Origin: Bog-950 sp046329495
GTDB taxonomy: Bacteria; Bacteroidota; Bacteroidia; Chitinophagales; LD1
NCBI GenBank assembly: GCA_046329495.1
Contig: JAXLUO010000002.1
Location: forward strand, 429,689 to 493,688
Direction of reading: 5' to 3'
DNA length: 64,000 bases
The notes under the pieces are model-generated. The model saw only the letters and a program-made list of their open reading frames with translations. It made no database searches and was not told the DNA's origin. The position numbers were made by a program, and so were the translations under genes. Shown piece after piece: positions 32,195-41,015 of this stretch. The stretch's first letter is position 1, and each line of letters opens with the position of its first letter.

Positions 32195-32965
32195 GTGAAC
32201 GCAATACTTCCTCTCCTAAACAGAGTTTTACAGATCAATAAATGGTGGCTAAGCCTGCTTGCAGGGGCTGCACTTTGTGCTGTTTTGCTGATTACTATTT
32301 CGGGTAAAAAGGTTGTTGCTGCCGATGCGGTAAAAAAAGATGTAGTGCAAACGCCGGCCAAGCCAAAGGCTAAGGCCTGGAGGCCCGGTGATAAGCGCCG
32401 CAAGGTGCTGTTGATTGGCGACAGTATGATTGAAGGTTTAACCAGCCGCCTTACCGATTACTTTGAGAACAGCGGATGGGATGCCACTACCATAGTATGG
32501 TATGGCAGCAGCACTAAAAGCTGGTGTTACCACGATACCCTGCAGGACATACTGGCGCTGCAAAAACCTGATTTTGTAGTGTTTACCAGCGGCACAAATG
32601 AGTTGCTGATGCCTTACATCCGCCAGCGGCTGCCTTATATAGAGAAGATAAAAAATGCTTTGAGCCCTTACCGGTTTGCCTGGGTGGGTCCGCCGAGTTG
32701 GACGAAGGACACCGGCCTGAATTTTCTGATTGATTCTACACTTAGCAACCGCAACTTTTTCCTTTCTAAAAACCTGGAAATGCCGCGGCATAAGGATGGC
32801 ATACACCCAAATAAGGATGGCAACCGTATATGGACCGACAGTTTGGTAGTTTGGATGAACGACAGCTACGACGACTACTTTTACCTGAGCACGCCTGATA
32901 GTTTCAGCAACCGGATACGGCACCTGAGCATGATGCCCACCAAGTTGATTTTTGCCAAGGATTAA
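32195..32965 (+). CDS. SGNH/GDSL-family hydrolase-like protein, membrane anchored
   Basis: A 256-aa protein with one N-terminal membrane helix (about residues 17-37, WWLSLLAGAALCAVLLITI) and a periplasmic domain. SGNH blocks: LLIGDSMIEGL (block I serine), a TSGTNELL segment (block III asparagine) and DGIHPNKDGNR (block V aspartate and histidine). This resembles the DUF459-type periplasmic SGNH hydrolases linked to cell-wall or O-acetyl-glycan modification. The start is GTG at 32195. It overlaps nothing and is followed after 43 nt by ubiE. Confidence 0.78.
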   Translation: MNAILPLLNRVLQINKWWLSLLAGAALCAVLLITISGKKVVAADAVKKDVVQTPAKPKAKAWRPGDKRRKVLLIGDSMIEGLTSRLTDYFENSGWDATTIVWYGSSTKSWCYHDTLQDILALQKPDFVVFTSGTNELLMPYIRQRLPYIEKIKNALSPYRFAWVGPPSWTKDTGLNFLIDSTLSNRNFFLSKNLEMPRHKDGIHPNKDGNRIWTDSLVVWMNDSYDDYFYLSTPDSFSNRIRHLSMMPTKLIFAKD

Positions 32966-33008
32966 TAGTTTCCATCTCTGCCCGCCTTGGTTACCTTTGC
33001 CCGCGCAA

Positions 33009-33737
33009 ATGAGTAAGGTAGTTACACCCTATAATGACGCCAACCGCACCAAGAAGGAGCAGGTGGAGGAGATGTTTGACAATATCGCGCACCGGTATGA
33101 TTTTCTGAATCATCTTTTATCGCTGGGGATTGATATTACCTGGCGCAAGAAGGCCATCAAGTGGCTGGGGAAGGATAATCCGAAAACAATACTGGATGTA
33201 GCCAGCGGCACGGGTGATTTTGCTTTTGAGGCATTGGCACTGAAGCCGGAAAAGGTGATTGGCTTCGATCTTTCGGAAGGGATGATAAAATATGGGCGCG
33301 AGAAGGCAATTAAAATGAATGCCGCCGATGTGGTGGAGTTTGTAAAAGGCGACTCGGAAGGGATGCCGTTTGCCGATAACAGCTTTGATGCCATTACTGT
33401 TGGCTTTGGGGTGCGCAACTTCGAAAACCTGAAAGCAGGCCTGGCAGAAATGCGCCGCGTTTTAAAACCGGGTGGTAAAGTGGCGATTTTAGAAGCGTCG
33501 CAGCCGCCAAATGCAATAATCCGCACGTTTTACGGTTTATACTTCAATCATATCGTTCCGGCTGTAGGCAGGCTGTTTTCGAAAGATGTACGGGCCTATA
33601 AATACTTGCCGGAGAGTGTAAAGGCGTTTCCGGAAGGGAAGGCTTTTGTGCAGATACTGGAGGAAGTTGGCTATAAAAACGCGCACTGGGAGCCTTTAAC
33701 GTTAGGAGCCTGCGCTTTTTATACGATGGAGAAATAA
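33009..33737 (+). CDS. ubiE: demethylmenaquinone methyltransferase
   Basis: Methylates demethylmenaquinone in the last step of menaquinone synthesis. The start MSKVVTPYNDANRTKKEQV at 33009 is the family's normal N-terminus. Motifs: FDNIAHRYDFLNHLLSLG, SAM-binding ILDVASGTGDFAFEA, GFDLSEGM and the DAITVGFGVRNFENL family signature, ending with LTLGACAFYTMEK. 242 aa. Its downstream neighbour is a PorT-like gene, an arrangement I recall from many Bacteroidota. Confidence 0.96.
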   Translation: MSKVVTPYNDANRTKKEQVEEMFDNIAHRYDFLNHLLSLGIDITWRKKAIKWLGKDNPKTILDVASGTGDFAFEALALKPEKVIGFDLSEGMIKYGREKAIKMNAADVVEFVKGDSEGMPFADNSFDAITVGFGVRNFENLKAGLAEMRRVLKPGGKVAILEASQPPNAIIRTFYGLYFNHIVPAVGRLFSKDVRAYKYLPESVKAFPEGKAFVQILEEVGYKNAHWEPLTLGACAFYTMEK

Positions 33738-33784
33738 GAATTTGACATTTTTGAGCCGCTAAAGCAATGCGAAAGCCGACAGGC

Positions 33785-34465
33785 ATGAAAAAAGTAACAG
33801 GTGTATTATTATTAAGTTTTTTGCTGTTTACCGCCAGGGCACAGTTTAACGTGCACGAGCTGGGTCGCAAGGCTATTTACTTTGGTATTGCTATGGGCGT
33901 TAACGTGGGCGACTTTAAGGTGATCCACTCTCCTATTAACCCCATCAACGATTCTATCCGGTATTTCCGTCCTAAGTTTGGCCCCGGCTTTAACCTTGGT
34001 ATTATAGCCAACTATCAGTTCCATAAGTATTTCGATTTACGTTTTATACCCACGCTTTCGTTTTCGGATAAGGGGTTGGAGTATGAGGACCTGAACCATA
34101 ACATCGTAAAGAAGAACATCTCCTCTATTTACCTTGATTTTCCACTGCAGGTGCGTTTTAAGAGTGAGCCCATTAAGGACTTTCGTGTTTATGTAATAGC
34201 AGGTTTACGTTACGACTTTGACCTTGCCAGTAACGTAAAAGCCCGGAAAGCAGATGACATTATCAAGCTGAACAAGCATGATGCTGCTGCGGAATACGGC
34301 TTGGGCTTTATGATCTACTTTCCTTACTTTATTCTTTCACCGGAAATTAAGGTCAGTCACGGCTTTATAAACGTGCATTCGGCTACACCTGAATTGATTT
34401 ACTCGCGCACTATTGAGCGGATGTATAGCCGCACCTTTACGCTTACGCTAAACCTGGAAGGCTAA
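33785..34465 (+). CDS. porT: PorT/SprT-like outer-membrane beta-barrel protein
   Basis: A 226-aa outer-membrane protein from the ATG at 33785, with signal peptide MKKVTGVLLLSFLLFTARA. The mature protein is rich in beta strands (FGIAMGVNVGDFKV, PGFNLGIIANYQF, FIPTLSFSDKGLEY) and ends in a strand with a bulky hydrophobic pattern. Length, first strands and the position directly after ubiE fit PorT, a component needed for type IX secretion. Other T9SS core genes (porKLMN) are not in the window, though two T9SS cargo proteins are. Confidence 0.8.
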   Translation: MKKVTGVLLLSFLLFTARAQFNVHELGRKAIYFGIAMGVNVGDFKVIHSPINPINDSIRYFRPKFGPGFNLGIIANYQFHKYFDLRFIPTLSFSDKGLEYEDLNHNIVKKNISSIYLDFPLQVRFKSEPIKDFRVYVIAGLRYDFDLASNVKARKADDIIKLNKHDAAAEYGLGFMIYFPYFILSPEIKVSHGFINVHSATPELIYSRTIERMYSRTFTLTLNLEG

Positions 34466-34505
34466 GATTTTTGTTACTTTTCTGCGTTACAATCATTGTA
34501 TTACT

Positions 34506-35228
34506 ATGAGGCAATGCCGGATATTGATATTGCTATTACTACCTCTGTTGGCCTTAGCGCAACCGGAGGAAGACCAGGTATTTTCGGTAAAGAAAAGAAC
34601 GGAGGTGGCAGTTAGCAAAACCAAAGCCTATGAATATTCCAGCACCTATTGTTACAGCAAGATTGCCGGCTGGTTTACACCGGGGCGAATGATTTTGAAC
34701 GGAGATACACTAAGCATTTACAAAGCAGCCAACACCTACAATAACGACGACCCTGCAGTTTATACCGACACTACACTTAGGTATGAGTTGACATACAAAT
34801 TACTATTCAGCCGAAAGGATAGTGTGATCTATCTGGAGCAGGTTTATAACAAGGGCGGCTCGGGACCTATGTTATTTTTTAACCTGAACCCTAACATACG
34901 CGAACATGATGCCTATAATTTGCTTTGCCGATTTATGAATGGCAGCAGAGCCGACTGCCCGGCACATGGAGCTATAAAAGTGGCAGGTTATGATAGTATA
35001 GGAATAGCTAACAAAATGGTGAACTGCTTAAAAGTAGTCGCCACTGCCGAGCAATACCAGGTAAAGAAGGACGGTCCGCCGAAAACGGCCATAACTGAAC
35101 GCTTTGCTACAGAGGTAACCTACTACCTGGATGAAAAAACGCTGGTGCCGCTGAAAATAACGGAGCAATCGACCAACAAAAAATATAGCTATTGCCGTAA
35201 CTGGGTAGTTTCGAAAATTATGGAGTAG
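34506..35228 (+). CDS. secreted hypothetical protein, 240 aa
   Basis: The signal peptide MRQCRILILLLLPLLALAQ predicts export. The mature part is a mixed alpha/beta domain containing several cysteines (TYCYSK, LLCRFM, ADCPAHG, VNCLKV, YCRNW) that could form disulphides. I do not recognise the family. It sits between the porT-like gene and a phosphopantetheinyl transferase gene with 8-40 bp gaps, so all three may be co-transcribed. Confidence 0.65.
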   Translation: MRQCRILILLLLPLLALAQPEEDQVFSVKKRTEVAVSKTKAYEYSSTYCYSKIAGWFTPGRMILNGDTLSIYKAANTYNNDDPAVYTDTTLRYELTYKLLFSRKDSVIYLEQVYNKGGSGPMLFFNLNPNIREHDAYNLLCRFMNGSRADCPAHGAIKVAGYDSIGIANKMVNCLKVVATAEQYQVKKDGPPKTAITERFATEVTYYLDEKTLVPLKITEQSTNKKYSYCRNWVVSKIME

Positions 35229-35236
35229 TTTCGGTT

Positions 35237-35848
35237 ATGCCTTTGTATCAGGTATTGGAGAAACAGGATTGCAAGCTGGCCATTTGGCGGATTGAGGAAG
35301 ATGCCGACTGGTTTGACCAGCATTTCTACACACCCGAAATTAGCCACGAAAAGAAACTACTGCAATGGTATGCTACCCGGCATTTGGTTAACCATTTATG
35401 CGGCGAGCAGGTAGAGGTGATTAAAGATGAGTTCGGCAAGCCGTTAATAGCAAATAGCTTTACCAACCTATCGTTAACGCATACAGCCCTTTTTGCAGGG
35501 GCACTGATAAGCGATAAACATGAAGTGGGCATAGACCTTGAAATGATAAGCCCGAAGGTGGAACGCATTGCTCCTAAGTTTTTAAAGCCTGAAGAATTGG
35601 TAGCTATTGAACCCGAAGAAAAGATTGAAAAACTAATACTGTTGTGGAGTGCTAAGGAAGCCCTCTACAAACTACATGGGCGCCGCAGACTGGAGTTTAA
35701 GAGTCAGTTATTGATTGAACCTTTTGAAATGCAACAAAGCGGCGAAATGCGGGGATCGGTTATTGCGCCTGATATGCACGAAACAGGTTTAAGGGTGCAT
35801 TACGAATTCTTCCAGGATCATGTGCTTACCTATGTGGTAGGGCGATAG
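35237..35848 (+). CDS. 4'-phosphopantetheinyl transferase superfamily protein
   Basis: A 203-aa Sfp/AcpS-superfamily enzyme that transfers phosphopantetheine from CoA to a serine on a carrier protein. The signature lies in VGIDLEMISPKVERI (Mg-binding aspartate and glutamate) and WSAKEALYKLHGRR. The Sfp-type two-half layout fits the length. The carrier protein target is not identifiable here. Its 3' end overlaps the dnaG 3' end by 19 bp in convergent orientation. Confidence 0.87.
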   Translation: MPLYQVLEKQDCKLAIWRIEEDADWFDQHFYTPEISHEKKLLQWYATRHLVNHLCGEQVEVIKDEFGKPLIANSFTNLSLTHTALFAGALISDKHEVGIDLEMISPKVERIAPKFLKPEELVAIEPEEKIEKLILLWSAKEALYKLHGRRRLEFKSQLLIEPFEMQQSGEMRGSVIAPDMHETGLRVHYEFFQDHVLTYVVGR

Positions 35849-37788
35849 ATAACATTACCAAGAATTTGCGCAAACTCGATGGTTTGGCGTTGTAGCGCAA
35901 TTTTGAGTTTCAGCAAACGCATCACTTCCTCCTCCTTCTTCTGCGTTTCGGCTTCGCGGATAAGTTGATCTACCTTTTTCAATTCGCGCAGACTGATGAA
36001 TTGCTTAAAGCGCACTATAGCTGATTGAATATCCTTTACAAAGTAGTGGCGTTTTTCGGGCACTACTATTTTGTATTTGTTCCACCAGTTATCGCTAACT
36101 GAATATGGAATGGTAAGTAACTGAATAGCTACCGCCGCAATTTTAGGATCATCGTGGTTTACGTAAAACTTATCGTCGTGCACGTTTCCTTCCTGGTATT
36201 CGCGCTTAATGTAGTCGAACACTTCTTTCAAACCCGGCGTTTCAATTTGTTGCCCGTCCAATTCTTCGAATATGTAATGTGCCACAGACACGTTCTCTTC
36301 GCCCAGGTTGATGGTCCAGGTGCCAAAGTCTAATAACAAGCGTATCACGTCGCGTTCTAACACCGGCAATGTTGTTGGCGGCGTAGCTACGCGCTCTTCC
36401 TGTGGCAGTTGGGTTGTAGCCTCCGTCTCTTCATTTACGGGTCTGTCAACCGGTTGGGAAGTATCTTTCTCGGTTGCTTTTTTTCGGCGCAGCTTATTTA
36501 CTTCGGTAATGAGCAACTGTTCGCTCATGTCGAACAACTGCGCACATTCCTTGATGTACACACTGCGCTGAATAGGCTCAGGTATTTTTCCGATCGAATC
36601 GATGATATCCTTAATCAATTCGGCTTTGCGGATAGGGTCGTTCTGCGCCTCTTTAGCAAACAGCGATGTTTTAAAAACGATTAGATCCTTACGGTTATCG
36701 CGGATGAATTGCTCAAATGCTTCGGCACCAACTTTGCGCACATAACTATCAGGATCCTCGGGCGAAGGCAGAATTACCACACGCACGTTCATGCCCTCTT
36801 CCAGTATCAGATCAGTTCCGCGCAAGGCCGCCTTAATACCGGCGGCATCACCATCATACAACATGGTAATGTTAGGCGTAATACGGCGTATGAGGCGTAT
36901 TTGCTCTACCGTAAGCGAGGTGCCGGAACTGGCCACTGCGTTTTCGATACCAGCCTGGTGCAGCGAGATTACATCCGTGTAACCTTCCACCATTAAGCAT
37001 TCATCCTTTTTACGGATTTCGTTTTTAGCGAAGTAGGCACCGTAAAGGATTTTGCTTTTCTGGTAAACCTCGCTTTCAGGCGTATTTACATACTTCGGGG
37101 CCTTCTCATCTTTTACCATGATGCGGCCGCCAAAACCCAGCACCTTACCTACCATACTGTGGATAGGGAACATAACGCGGTTGCGAAAGAAATCATAGGT
37201 GCTGCCTTCTTTAGGAGAAGTTAAGCCTGCTTTCTTCAGCACATCCAGTTGAAAGCCATTTTGCAAAGCGTATTTTGTAAATACATCACCACCTTCGGGT
37301 GAAAAGCCTAACTGAAATTTCTCAATGGTTTGCTTAGTGAAACCGCGCTCCTTAAAGTACGCTAAACCGATGCGGCCATGCTCGTTGTTGAGCATGTAAT
37401 CGGTAAAGTATTTTTGGGCTGCACCGTTGGCGATGAGGATACTTTCGGTGAGGTTATGTTTTTCAATTTCCTCGCGGCGTTCCTCTTCGTTCTGCCGGTC
37501 TTCCTCAATTTCGATATTGTATTTTTTGGCGAGATACCGCAGTGCATCCGGGTAGGTAAGCTGCTGGTAATCCATCAAAAAGTTTAGCGGTCCGCCGGCT
37601 TTACCACAACCAAAGCATTTGTAAATATTACGCGCCGGGTTTACGTTAAAGGAGGGCGTTTTCTCGTTATGGAACGGACAAAGCCCGAGCAAATTGGCGC
37701 CCCGTTTTTTAAGGGTCACAAATTCGCCCACCACATCTTCTACCCTGGCCTCTTCGGTAATACGCGCTATGGTGTGTTTCGAAATCAT
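35830..37788 (-). CDS. dnaG: DNA primase
   Basis: Makes RNA primers at the replication fork. I use the ATG at 37788 (MISKHTIARITEEARVEDVV, the usual start) and not the 20-codon upstream extension. The CHC2 zinc finger is visible as CPFHNEKTPSF...YKCFGCGKAGG (residues about 38-66), and the RNAP-basic domain precedes a TOPRIM domain with MVEGYTDVISLHQAG and the metal-binding YDGDAAG. A C-terminal DnaB-binding helical domain follows a Thr/Glu-rich linker at about 445-475. 652 aa. Confidence 0.95.
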   Translation of the reverse strand: MISKHTIARITEEARVEDVVGEFVTLKKRGANLLGLCPFHNEKTPSFNVNPARNIYKCFGCGKAGGPLNFLMDYQQLTYPDALRYLAKKYNIEIEEDRQNEEERREEIEKHNLTESILIANGAAQKYFTDYMLNNEHGRIGLAYFKERGFTKQTIEKFQLGFSPEGGDVFTKYALQNGFQLDVLKKAGLTSPKEGSTYDFFRNRVMFPIHSMVGKVLGFGGRIMVKDEKAPKYVNTPESEVYQKSKILYGAYFAKNEIRKKDECLMVEGYTDVISLHQAGIENAVASSGTSLTVEQIRLIRRITPNITMLYDGDAAGIKAALRGTDLILEEGMNVRVVILPSPEDPDSYVRKVGAEAFEQFIRDNRKDLIVFKTSLFAKEAQNDPIRKAELIKDIIDSIGKIPEPIQRSVYIKECAQLFDMSEQLLITEVNKLRRKKATEKDTSQPVDRPVNEETEATTQLPQEERVATPPTTLPVLERDVIRLLLDFGTWTINLGEENVSVAHYIFEELDGQQIETPGLKEVFDYIKREYQEGNVHDDKFYVNHDDPKIAAVAIQLLTIPYSVSDNWWNKYKIVVPEKRHYFVKDIQSAIVRFKQFISLRELKKVDQLIREAETQKKEEEVMRLLKLKIALQRQTIEFAQILGNVIYRPTT

Positions 37789-37882
37789 TGTTGGGGCACC
37801 GAAGGTAAAAAATTTAGGCAGGAGGGCCTTACCTACCCCTACTACCAATCCTGTTAAAAGCCTTTTACATTTTTTTGCAAAC

Positions 37883-37913
37883 GCTGAAACCCTTGCTCTA
37901 CAAGGGTTTCAGC
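37883..37913. promoter_or_regulatory. 13-bp perfect inverted repeat in the dnaG/DUF4476 divergent gap
   Basis: Arms GCTGAAACCCTTG (37883-37895) and its complement (37901-37913) with a 5-nt loop. It lies upstream of both divergent genes, 95 bp from dnaG and 100 bp from DUF4476, so it may be an operator, a leader hairpin of the DUF4476 transcript, or a terminator remnant. Confidence 0.55.
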
Positions 37914-38001
37914 ACATTTTGGCCTTTTGGTCAAGCACGGCGCTAAACCCGGTGGCCATAAAACTATCCTACTACCAACAACGCAATAAACCAAATTTAA
38001 A

Positions 38002-38007
38002 AGGAGG
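38002..38007 (+). promoter_or_regulatory. strong Shine-Dalgarno sequence of the DUF4476 gene
   Basis: AGGAGG ends 6 nt before the ATG at 38014. Most genes in this window lack any such sequence, as expected for Bacteroidota, so this perfect ribosome-binding site is exceptional and fixes the start. Confidence 0.8.
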
Positions 38008-38013
38008 ATAGTT

Positions 38014-38871
38014 ATGAAAACCAAATCTACACCAGCCAGCGAATCCCGTTCGATTCAAAAGCCTTCGGGCCGTGTATATAAAAGCCGTCCCGTTTTAAAA
38101 CGCTTAGCCCTGTTATTATTAATGGCCCTGGCCCTGCAATTTGCCAACGCCCAATACTGTGCTAACTCGGTATTAAATCTGCAAATGAGCGATAACAGCA
38201 TGATGCGGGTATTTCTGGATGGCCGCCCTGCTACCTACAGCGGTAACGTAGTTCAGTTTACCGGTATAGCCCCCGGCAAGCACTTTCTGCAGGTTTACCA
38301 GGTAGATAACAGCTATGGGTACGAAGTACTGGATAATGCAGCCCGGGGATATATCACCATCAACGATAACACCGAAATTTTTGCTACTGTTTATGGTTGC
38401 AATCAACAAGTAGTTATCGACCGTGTTGACCCGATATTTGTGCGCAACAACACCAGCCGCCCTAATACAACCGGCATCTGCTTTTACCCTGTAAAACCGC
38501 GCATGAACGGTACCGGCAGCACCTGCACCACCACTACCAGCAGCACCAACTGTACTTTACCAGTTGTAGCACCACAGGGTCCGCAGCCAATGAATCCAAT
38601 GTCGTTCAGCCAACTGAAGCAAACTGTAAGTAACAGCACCTTTGAAAGCACCAAGCTGAGTGTATTTAAACAAGCATTAGCTTACAATTACTTTACCTCG
38701 CAACAGGTGTTAGATATTATGAACCTGTTCACCTTTGAAAGCTATAAGGTAGAGGTTGCTAAAATAAGCTACGCTAAAACGCTTGACCCCAACAACTACT
38801 ACATGGTAAACAACGGCTTTACTTTCAGCAGTAGTGTAAACGAACTGAACAACTATATAGCCATGCGTTAA
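38014..38871 (+). CDS. DUF4476 secreted protein
   Basis: A 285-aa protein. A basic N-terminal stretch of 28 residues precedes a hydrophobic signal-like segment (LALLLLMALALQFANAQ, about residues 31-47), so the leader is unusually long. The last 95 residues fit DUF4476: MSFSQLKQTVSNSTFESTKLSVFK, YFTSQQVLDIMNLFTFESYKVEVAKISY and a terminal NNYI. Function unknown. The middle (about 50-150) is beta-rich with an apparent DGRPA phrase, and a Thr/Ser-rich linker joins the domains. It has a strong ribosome-binding site and a strong terminator, suggesting high expression as a single gene. Confidence 0.85.
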   Translation: MKTKSTPASESRSIQKPSGRVYKSRPVLKRLALLLLMALALQFANAQYCANSVLNLQMSDNSMMRVFLDGRPATYSGNVVQFTGIAPGKHFLQVYQVDNSYGYEVLDNAARGYITINDNTEIFATVYGCNQQVVIDRVDPIFVRNNTSRPNTTGICFYPVKPRMNGTGSTCTTTTSSTNCTLPVVAPQGPQPMNPMSFSQLKQTVSNSTFESTKLSVFKQALAYNYFTSQQVLDIMNLFTFESYKVEVAKISYAKTLDPNNYYMVNNGFTFSSSVNELNNYIAMR

Positions 38872-38897
38872 TCCGGAATCTCCGTCGCTATAAACCG

Positions 38898-38923
38898 AAA
38901 GCCCCCGCAATTGCGGGGGCTTT
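38898..38923. terminator. bidirectional Rho-independent terminator
   Basis: A 26-nt perfect palindrome of AAAGCCCCCGCAA and its complement lies between the convergent DUF4476 and CvfB-like genes. Read from the left it ends in TTTT and more T-rich sequence; from the right it ends in TTT, so it can serve both. Confidence 0.85.
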
Positions 38924-38930
38924 TAAATTT

Positions 38931-39761
38931 TTAGGGTAAGCGGATGTAATCGGGTTCAATTACAATCTTCATTTCCTTATACAACATACCTATGGCTTTC
39001 TTGAAGTTCTTTTTGCTAAGGTGCAGTTGTGCGTAGATTTCTTCAGGTGAAGATTTATCAGATAACATCAATTTACCGTTTGATGCGCGTAGTTTTTCCA
39101 GGATCACTTCGCGGGCATCGCCGGCGGCAGCAAGACCCTGCTTTTGTAAAGCCACATCAATCTTTCCTTCTTCGCGGAAACGTTTTATCCAGGCCGTGCG
39201 CTTATCGCCTACAGCCACAGTTTCAAACGTTTCGTTTTTATAAAACATGCCCCAGTGCTTATTATTGATCACCACCTTAAAACCCATGGGCGTTTCTTCT
39301 ACCACCACAATTTCCACTTCCTGATGTTCCTTTAAATCCACCTCACGGTTCTTGATGAATTTGTGCAGGTTTTGCGTAGCTACAATACGGCCATTAGCAC
39401 GGTCCACATACACATACACCGCCCACTTTTGTCCGGGCACCAGGGTGCCTTTTTGTTCAGCAAAGGGCAGGAACAAATCTTTATCAAGCCCCCAATCCAG
39501 AAAGGCGCCGATGGGTGTTACATCTTTAACCGTTAAGCAGGCTACTTCTCCGGCTACGGCATAAGGTTTTTGGGTAGTGGCGATGGGACGATCCTCGGAA
39601 TCTGCATAGATAAATACGCGGCCTTTGGTGCCTTCTACCATTTTATCGTTCACAAACTTTTTAGGCAGCAGCACTTCCTGCTCAGAACCATCCTCGCCCA
39701 GGTAAACACCATTGGGGGCACGGCGCTTTACGGTAAGTATATTGAATTGGCCAATTTCCAT
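38931..39761 (-). CDS. CvfB-like S1 RNA-binding protein
   Basis: A 276-aa protein built of S1-like OB folds followed by a winged-helix. N-terminal NILTVKRRAPNGVYL and GAFLDWGLDKDLFLPFAEQ are the characteristic S1 phrases of the CvfB/YitL family. The last 60 residues form a winged helix (SDKSSPEEIYAQLHLSKKNFKKAIGML). Family members bind RNA and affect virulence-gene or ribosome regulation in Firmicutes. It is 3 bp from wbqC, in the same direction. Confidence 0.88.
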   Translation of the reverse strand: MEIGQFNILTVKRRAPNGVYLGEDGSEQEVLLPKKFVNDKMVEGTKGRVFIYADSEDRPIATTQKPYAVAGEVACLTVKDVTPIGAFLDWGLDKDLFLPFAEQKGTLVPGQKWAVYVYVDRANGRIVATQNLHKFIKNREVDLKEHQEVEIVVVEETPMGFKVVINNKHWGMFYKNETFETVAVGDKRTAWIKRFREEGKIDVALQKQGLAAAGDAREVILEKLRASNGKLMLSDKSSPEEIYAQLHLSKKNFKKAIGMLYKEMKIVIEPDYIRLP

Positions 39762-39764
39762 GGC

Positions 39765-40358
39765 TCAAATATCCTTTAAATAATTGAGGCTTTGCGGGCC
39801 GAGATTAAAAAGCAGGTCTACCACGCTTAAATCGGCTTGAAAACCGTGGCGGTCCTCAAACACCTGGTAGTAACGCTTAAACGTATAGCTACCTGCTTTC
39901 GAACGATAATCCAACACACCTTCGGGTTGTTTTGTATATGCGGTGGTAAGCGCATACTGTTGGCTTGATTTAAGTAGGCGCAGCAAGGTATTCAGCATCC
40001 GTAGATTAAATGCAAAGAGGTTGGTTTCAGCACCGTTAAATAACGGTTCCAGTACCGGACCGTAATGTTCAAAAAACGGACTGCTGCCATAAGCGCTGCG
40101 CAAGCTTTGCCAATGGCTTTTTTGCCAATCGGTGCCATGCGTTTGGGTATCGCGGTATTTTTGGTGATGGTCTCGCCCGCCGGCTACAGGAATGCTTAAC
40201 AACAAGCGACCGTTTCCTCCTACAATTTCAGCACGATTACGCTTACTGCTTTTTACAAAATTCTCCTCCGCTTCGATAAACACTTCAGCACCGCTGAGGT
40301 AATCTTTAAACCAACCAACAGAAGGCAGATACGGAAGATATAACAATACAGGCTGCAT
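39765..40358 (-). CDS. WbqC family protein
   Basis: A 197-aa protein matching WbqC: the N-terminal YLPYLPSVGWFKDYLSGAEVFIEAEENF region, NRAEIVGGNGRLLLSIPV and THGTDWQKSHWQSLRSAYGSSPFFEHY. The family is found in O-antigen clusters and elsewhere and its reaction is unsettled. It is 1 bp from the thioredoxin-like gene, so it is likely in the same transcript. Confidence 0.85.
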   Translation of the reverse strand: MQPVLLYLPYLPSVGWFKDYLSGAEVFIEAEENFVKSSKRNRAEIVGGNGRLLLSIPVAGGRDHHQKYRDTQTHGTDWQKSHWQSLRSAYGSSPFFEHYGPVLEPLFNGAETNLFAFNLRMLNTLLRLLKSSQQYALTTAYTKQPEGVLDYRSKAGSYTFKRYYQVFEDRHGFQADLSVVDLLFNLGPQSLNYLKDI

Positions 40359-40359
40359 A

Positions 40360-40944
40360 CTATTTTACCTGCCCTACAAAGGTTTCTTCAAATTGCGCAA
40401 ACGACATTTCGCGGTAGGCATTGCTGCCATAATAGTTGGCGAGGTTCTCTACCATAATGGCATCCATGTATCCGTTGCTGCAATTTATTTTATCGCCCTG
40501 TTCGTTTAAAAAAACAACGCCGGGATAGCTCTGCTTATAATCGAGCAGAAAGAGCGCCAATTCGTTTACATGAAAGTTGCCCTCGTTAATAAACTTATAG
40601 GACCGGCCTTTGAACATCAACGCATCGCGTGTTTCAGCGTTTAGCTTAACCGGGTAATAATTGTTGTTGATGTACGTAGCGATTACCGGATTGGTAAAAT
40701 TGCCTTCCATTTTACGGCACCAACCGCACCAGGTAGCATATACCTCTACAAAAATCTTTTTGGGGTTCTGCTTTTGTAAGCGCATGGCCTCGTCCAGCGT
40801 TAACCAGTTAACGGCTGTATCGGTAGCAGTTGCAACGGTTTTTACAGTCGCGGTATCCGGCGCTATTTGCAGCGAATCGGCACTACCGGCACGTGTAAAA
40901 GCAAATGCTAAAAGGGCTGTAACAAGTAAGCTAAATTTTTTCAT
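40360..40944 (-). CDS. secreted thioredoxin-like protein
   Basis: A 194-aa thioredoxin-fold protein with signal peptide MKKFSLLVTALLAFAFTRAGSA from the ATG at 40944. The active site is WCGWCRKM near residue 81, followed by a helix and the strand VFLNEQGD with an expected cis-proline region. The DsbD-gamma/DUF953-like or thioredoxin_7 type fits. It probably reduces or isomerises disulphides in the periplasm. It is transcribed ahead of wbqC. Confidence 0.85.
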   Translation of the reverse strand: MKKFSLLVTALLAFAFTRAGSADSLQIAPDTATVKTVATATDTAVNWLTLDEAMRLQKQNPKKIFVEVYATWCGWCRKMEGNFTNPVIATYINNNYYPVKLNAETRDALMFKGRSYKFINEGNFHVNELALFLLDYKQSYPGVVFLNEQGDKINCSNGYMDAIMVENLANYYGSNAYREMSFAQFEETFVGQVK

Positions 40945-41015
40945 GAAAGATTGATAGTTCCAATTTACAGGTTTAACTGAATTAGGAAGCATCAAGTTTC
41001 AACAGGTTACCAACG

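Noticed and set aside
32438..32923. 161-aa minus-strand frame opposite the SGNH protein
   Set aside because: The SGNH motifs on the plus strand are clear; the antisense frame has none.
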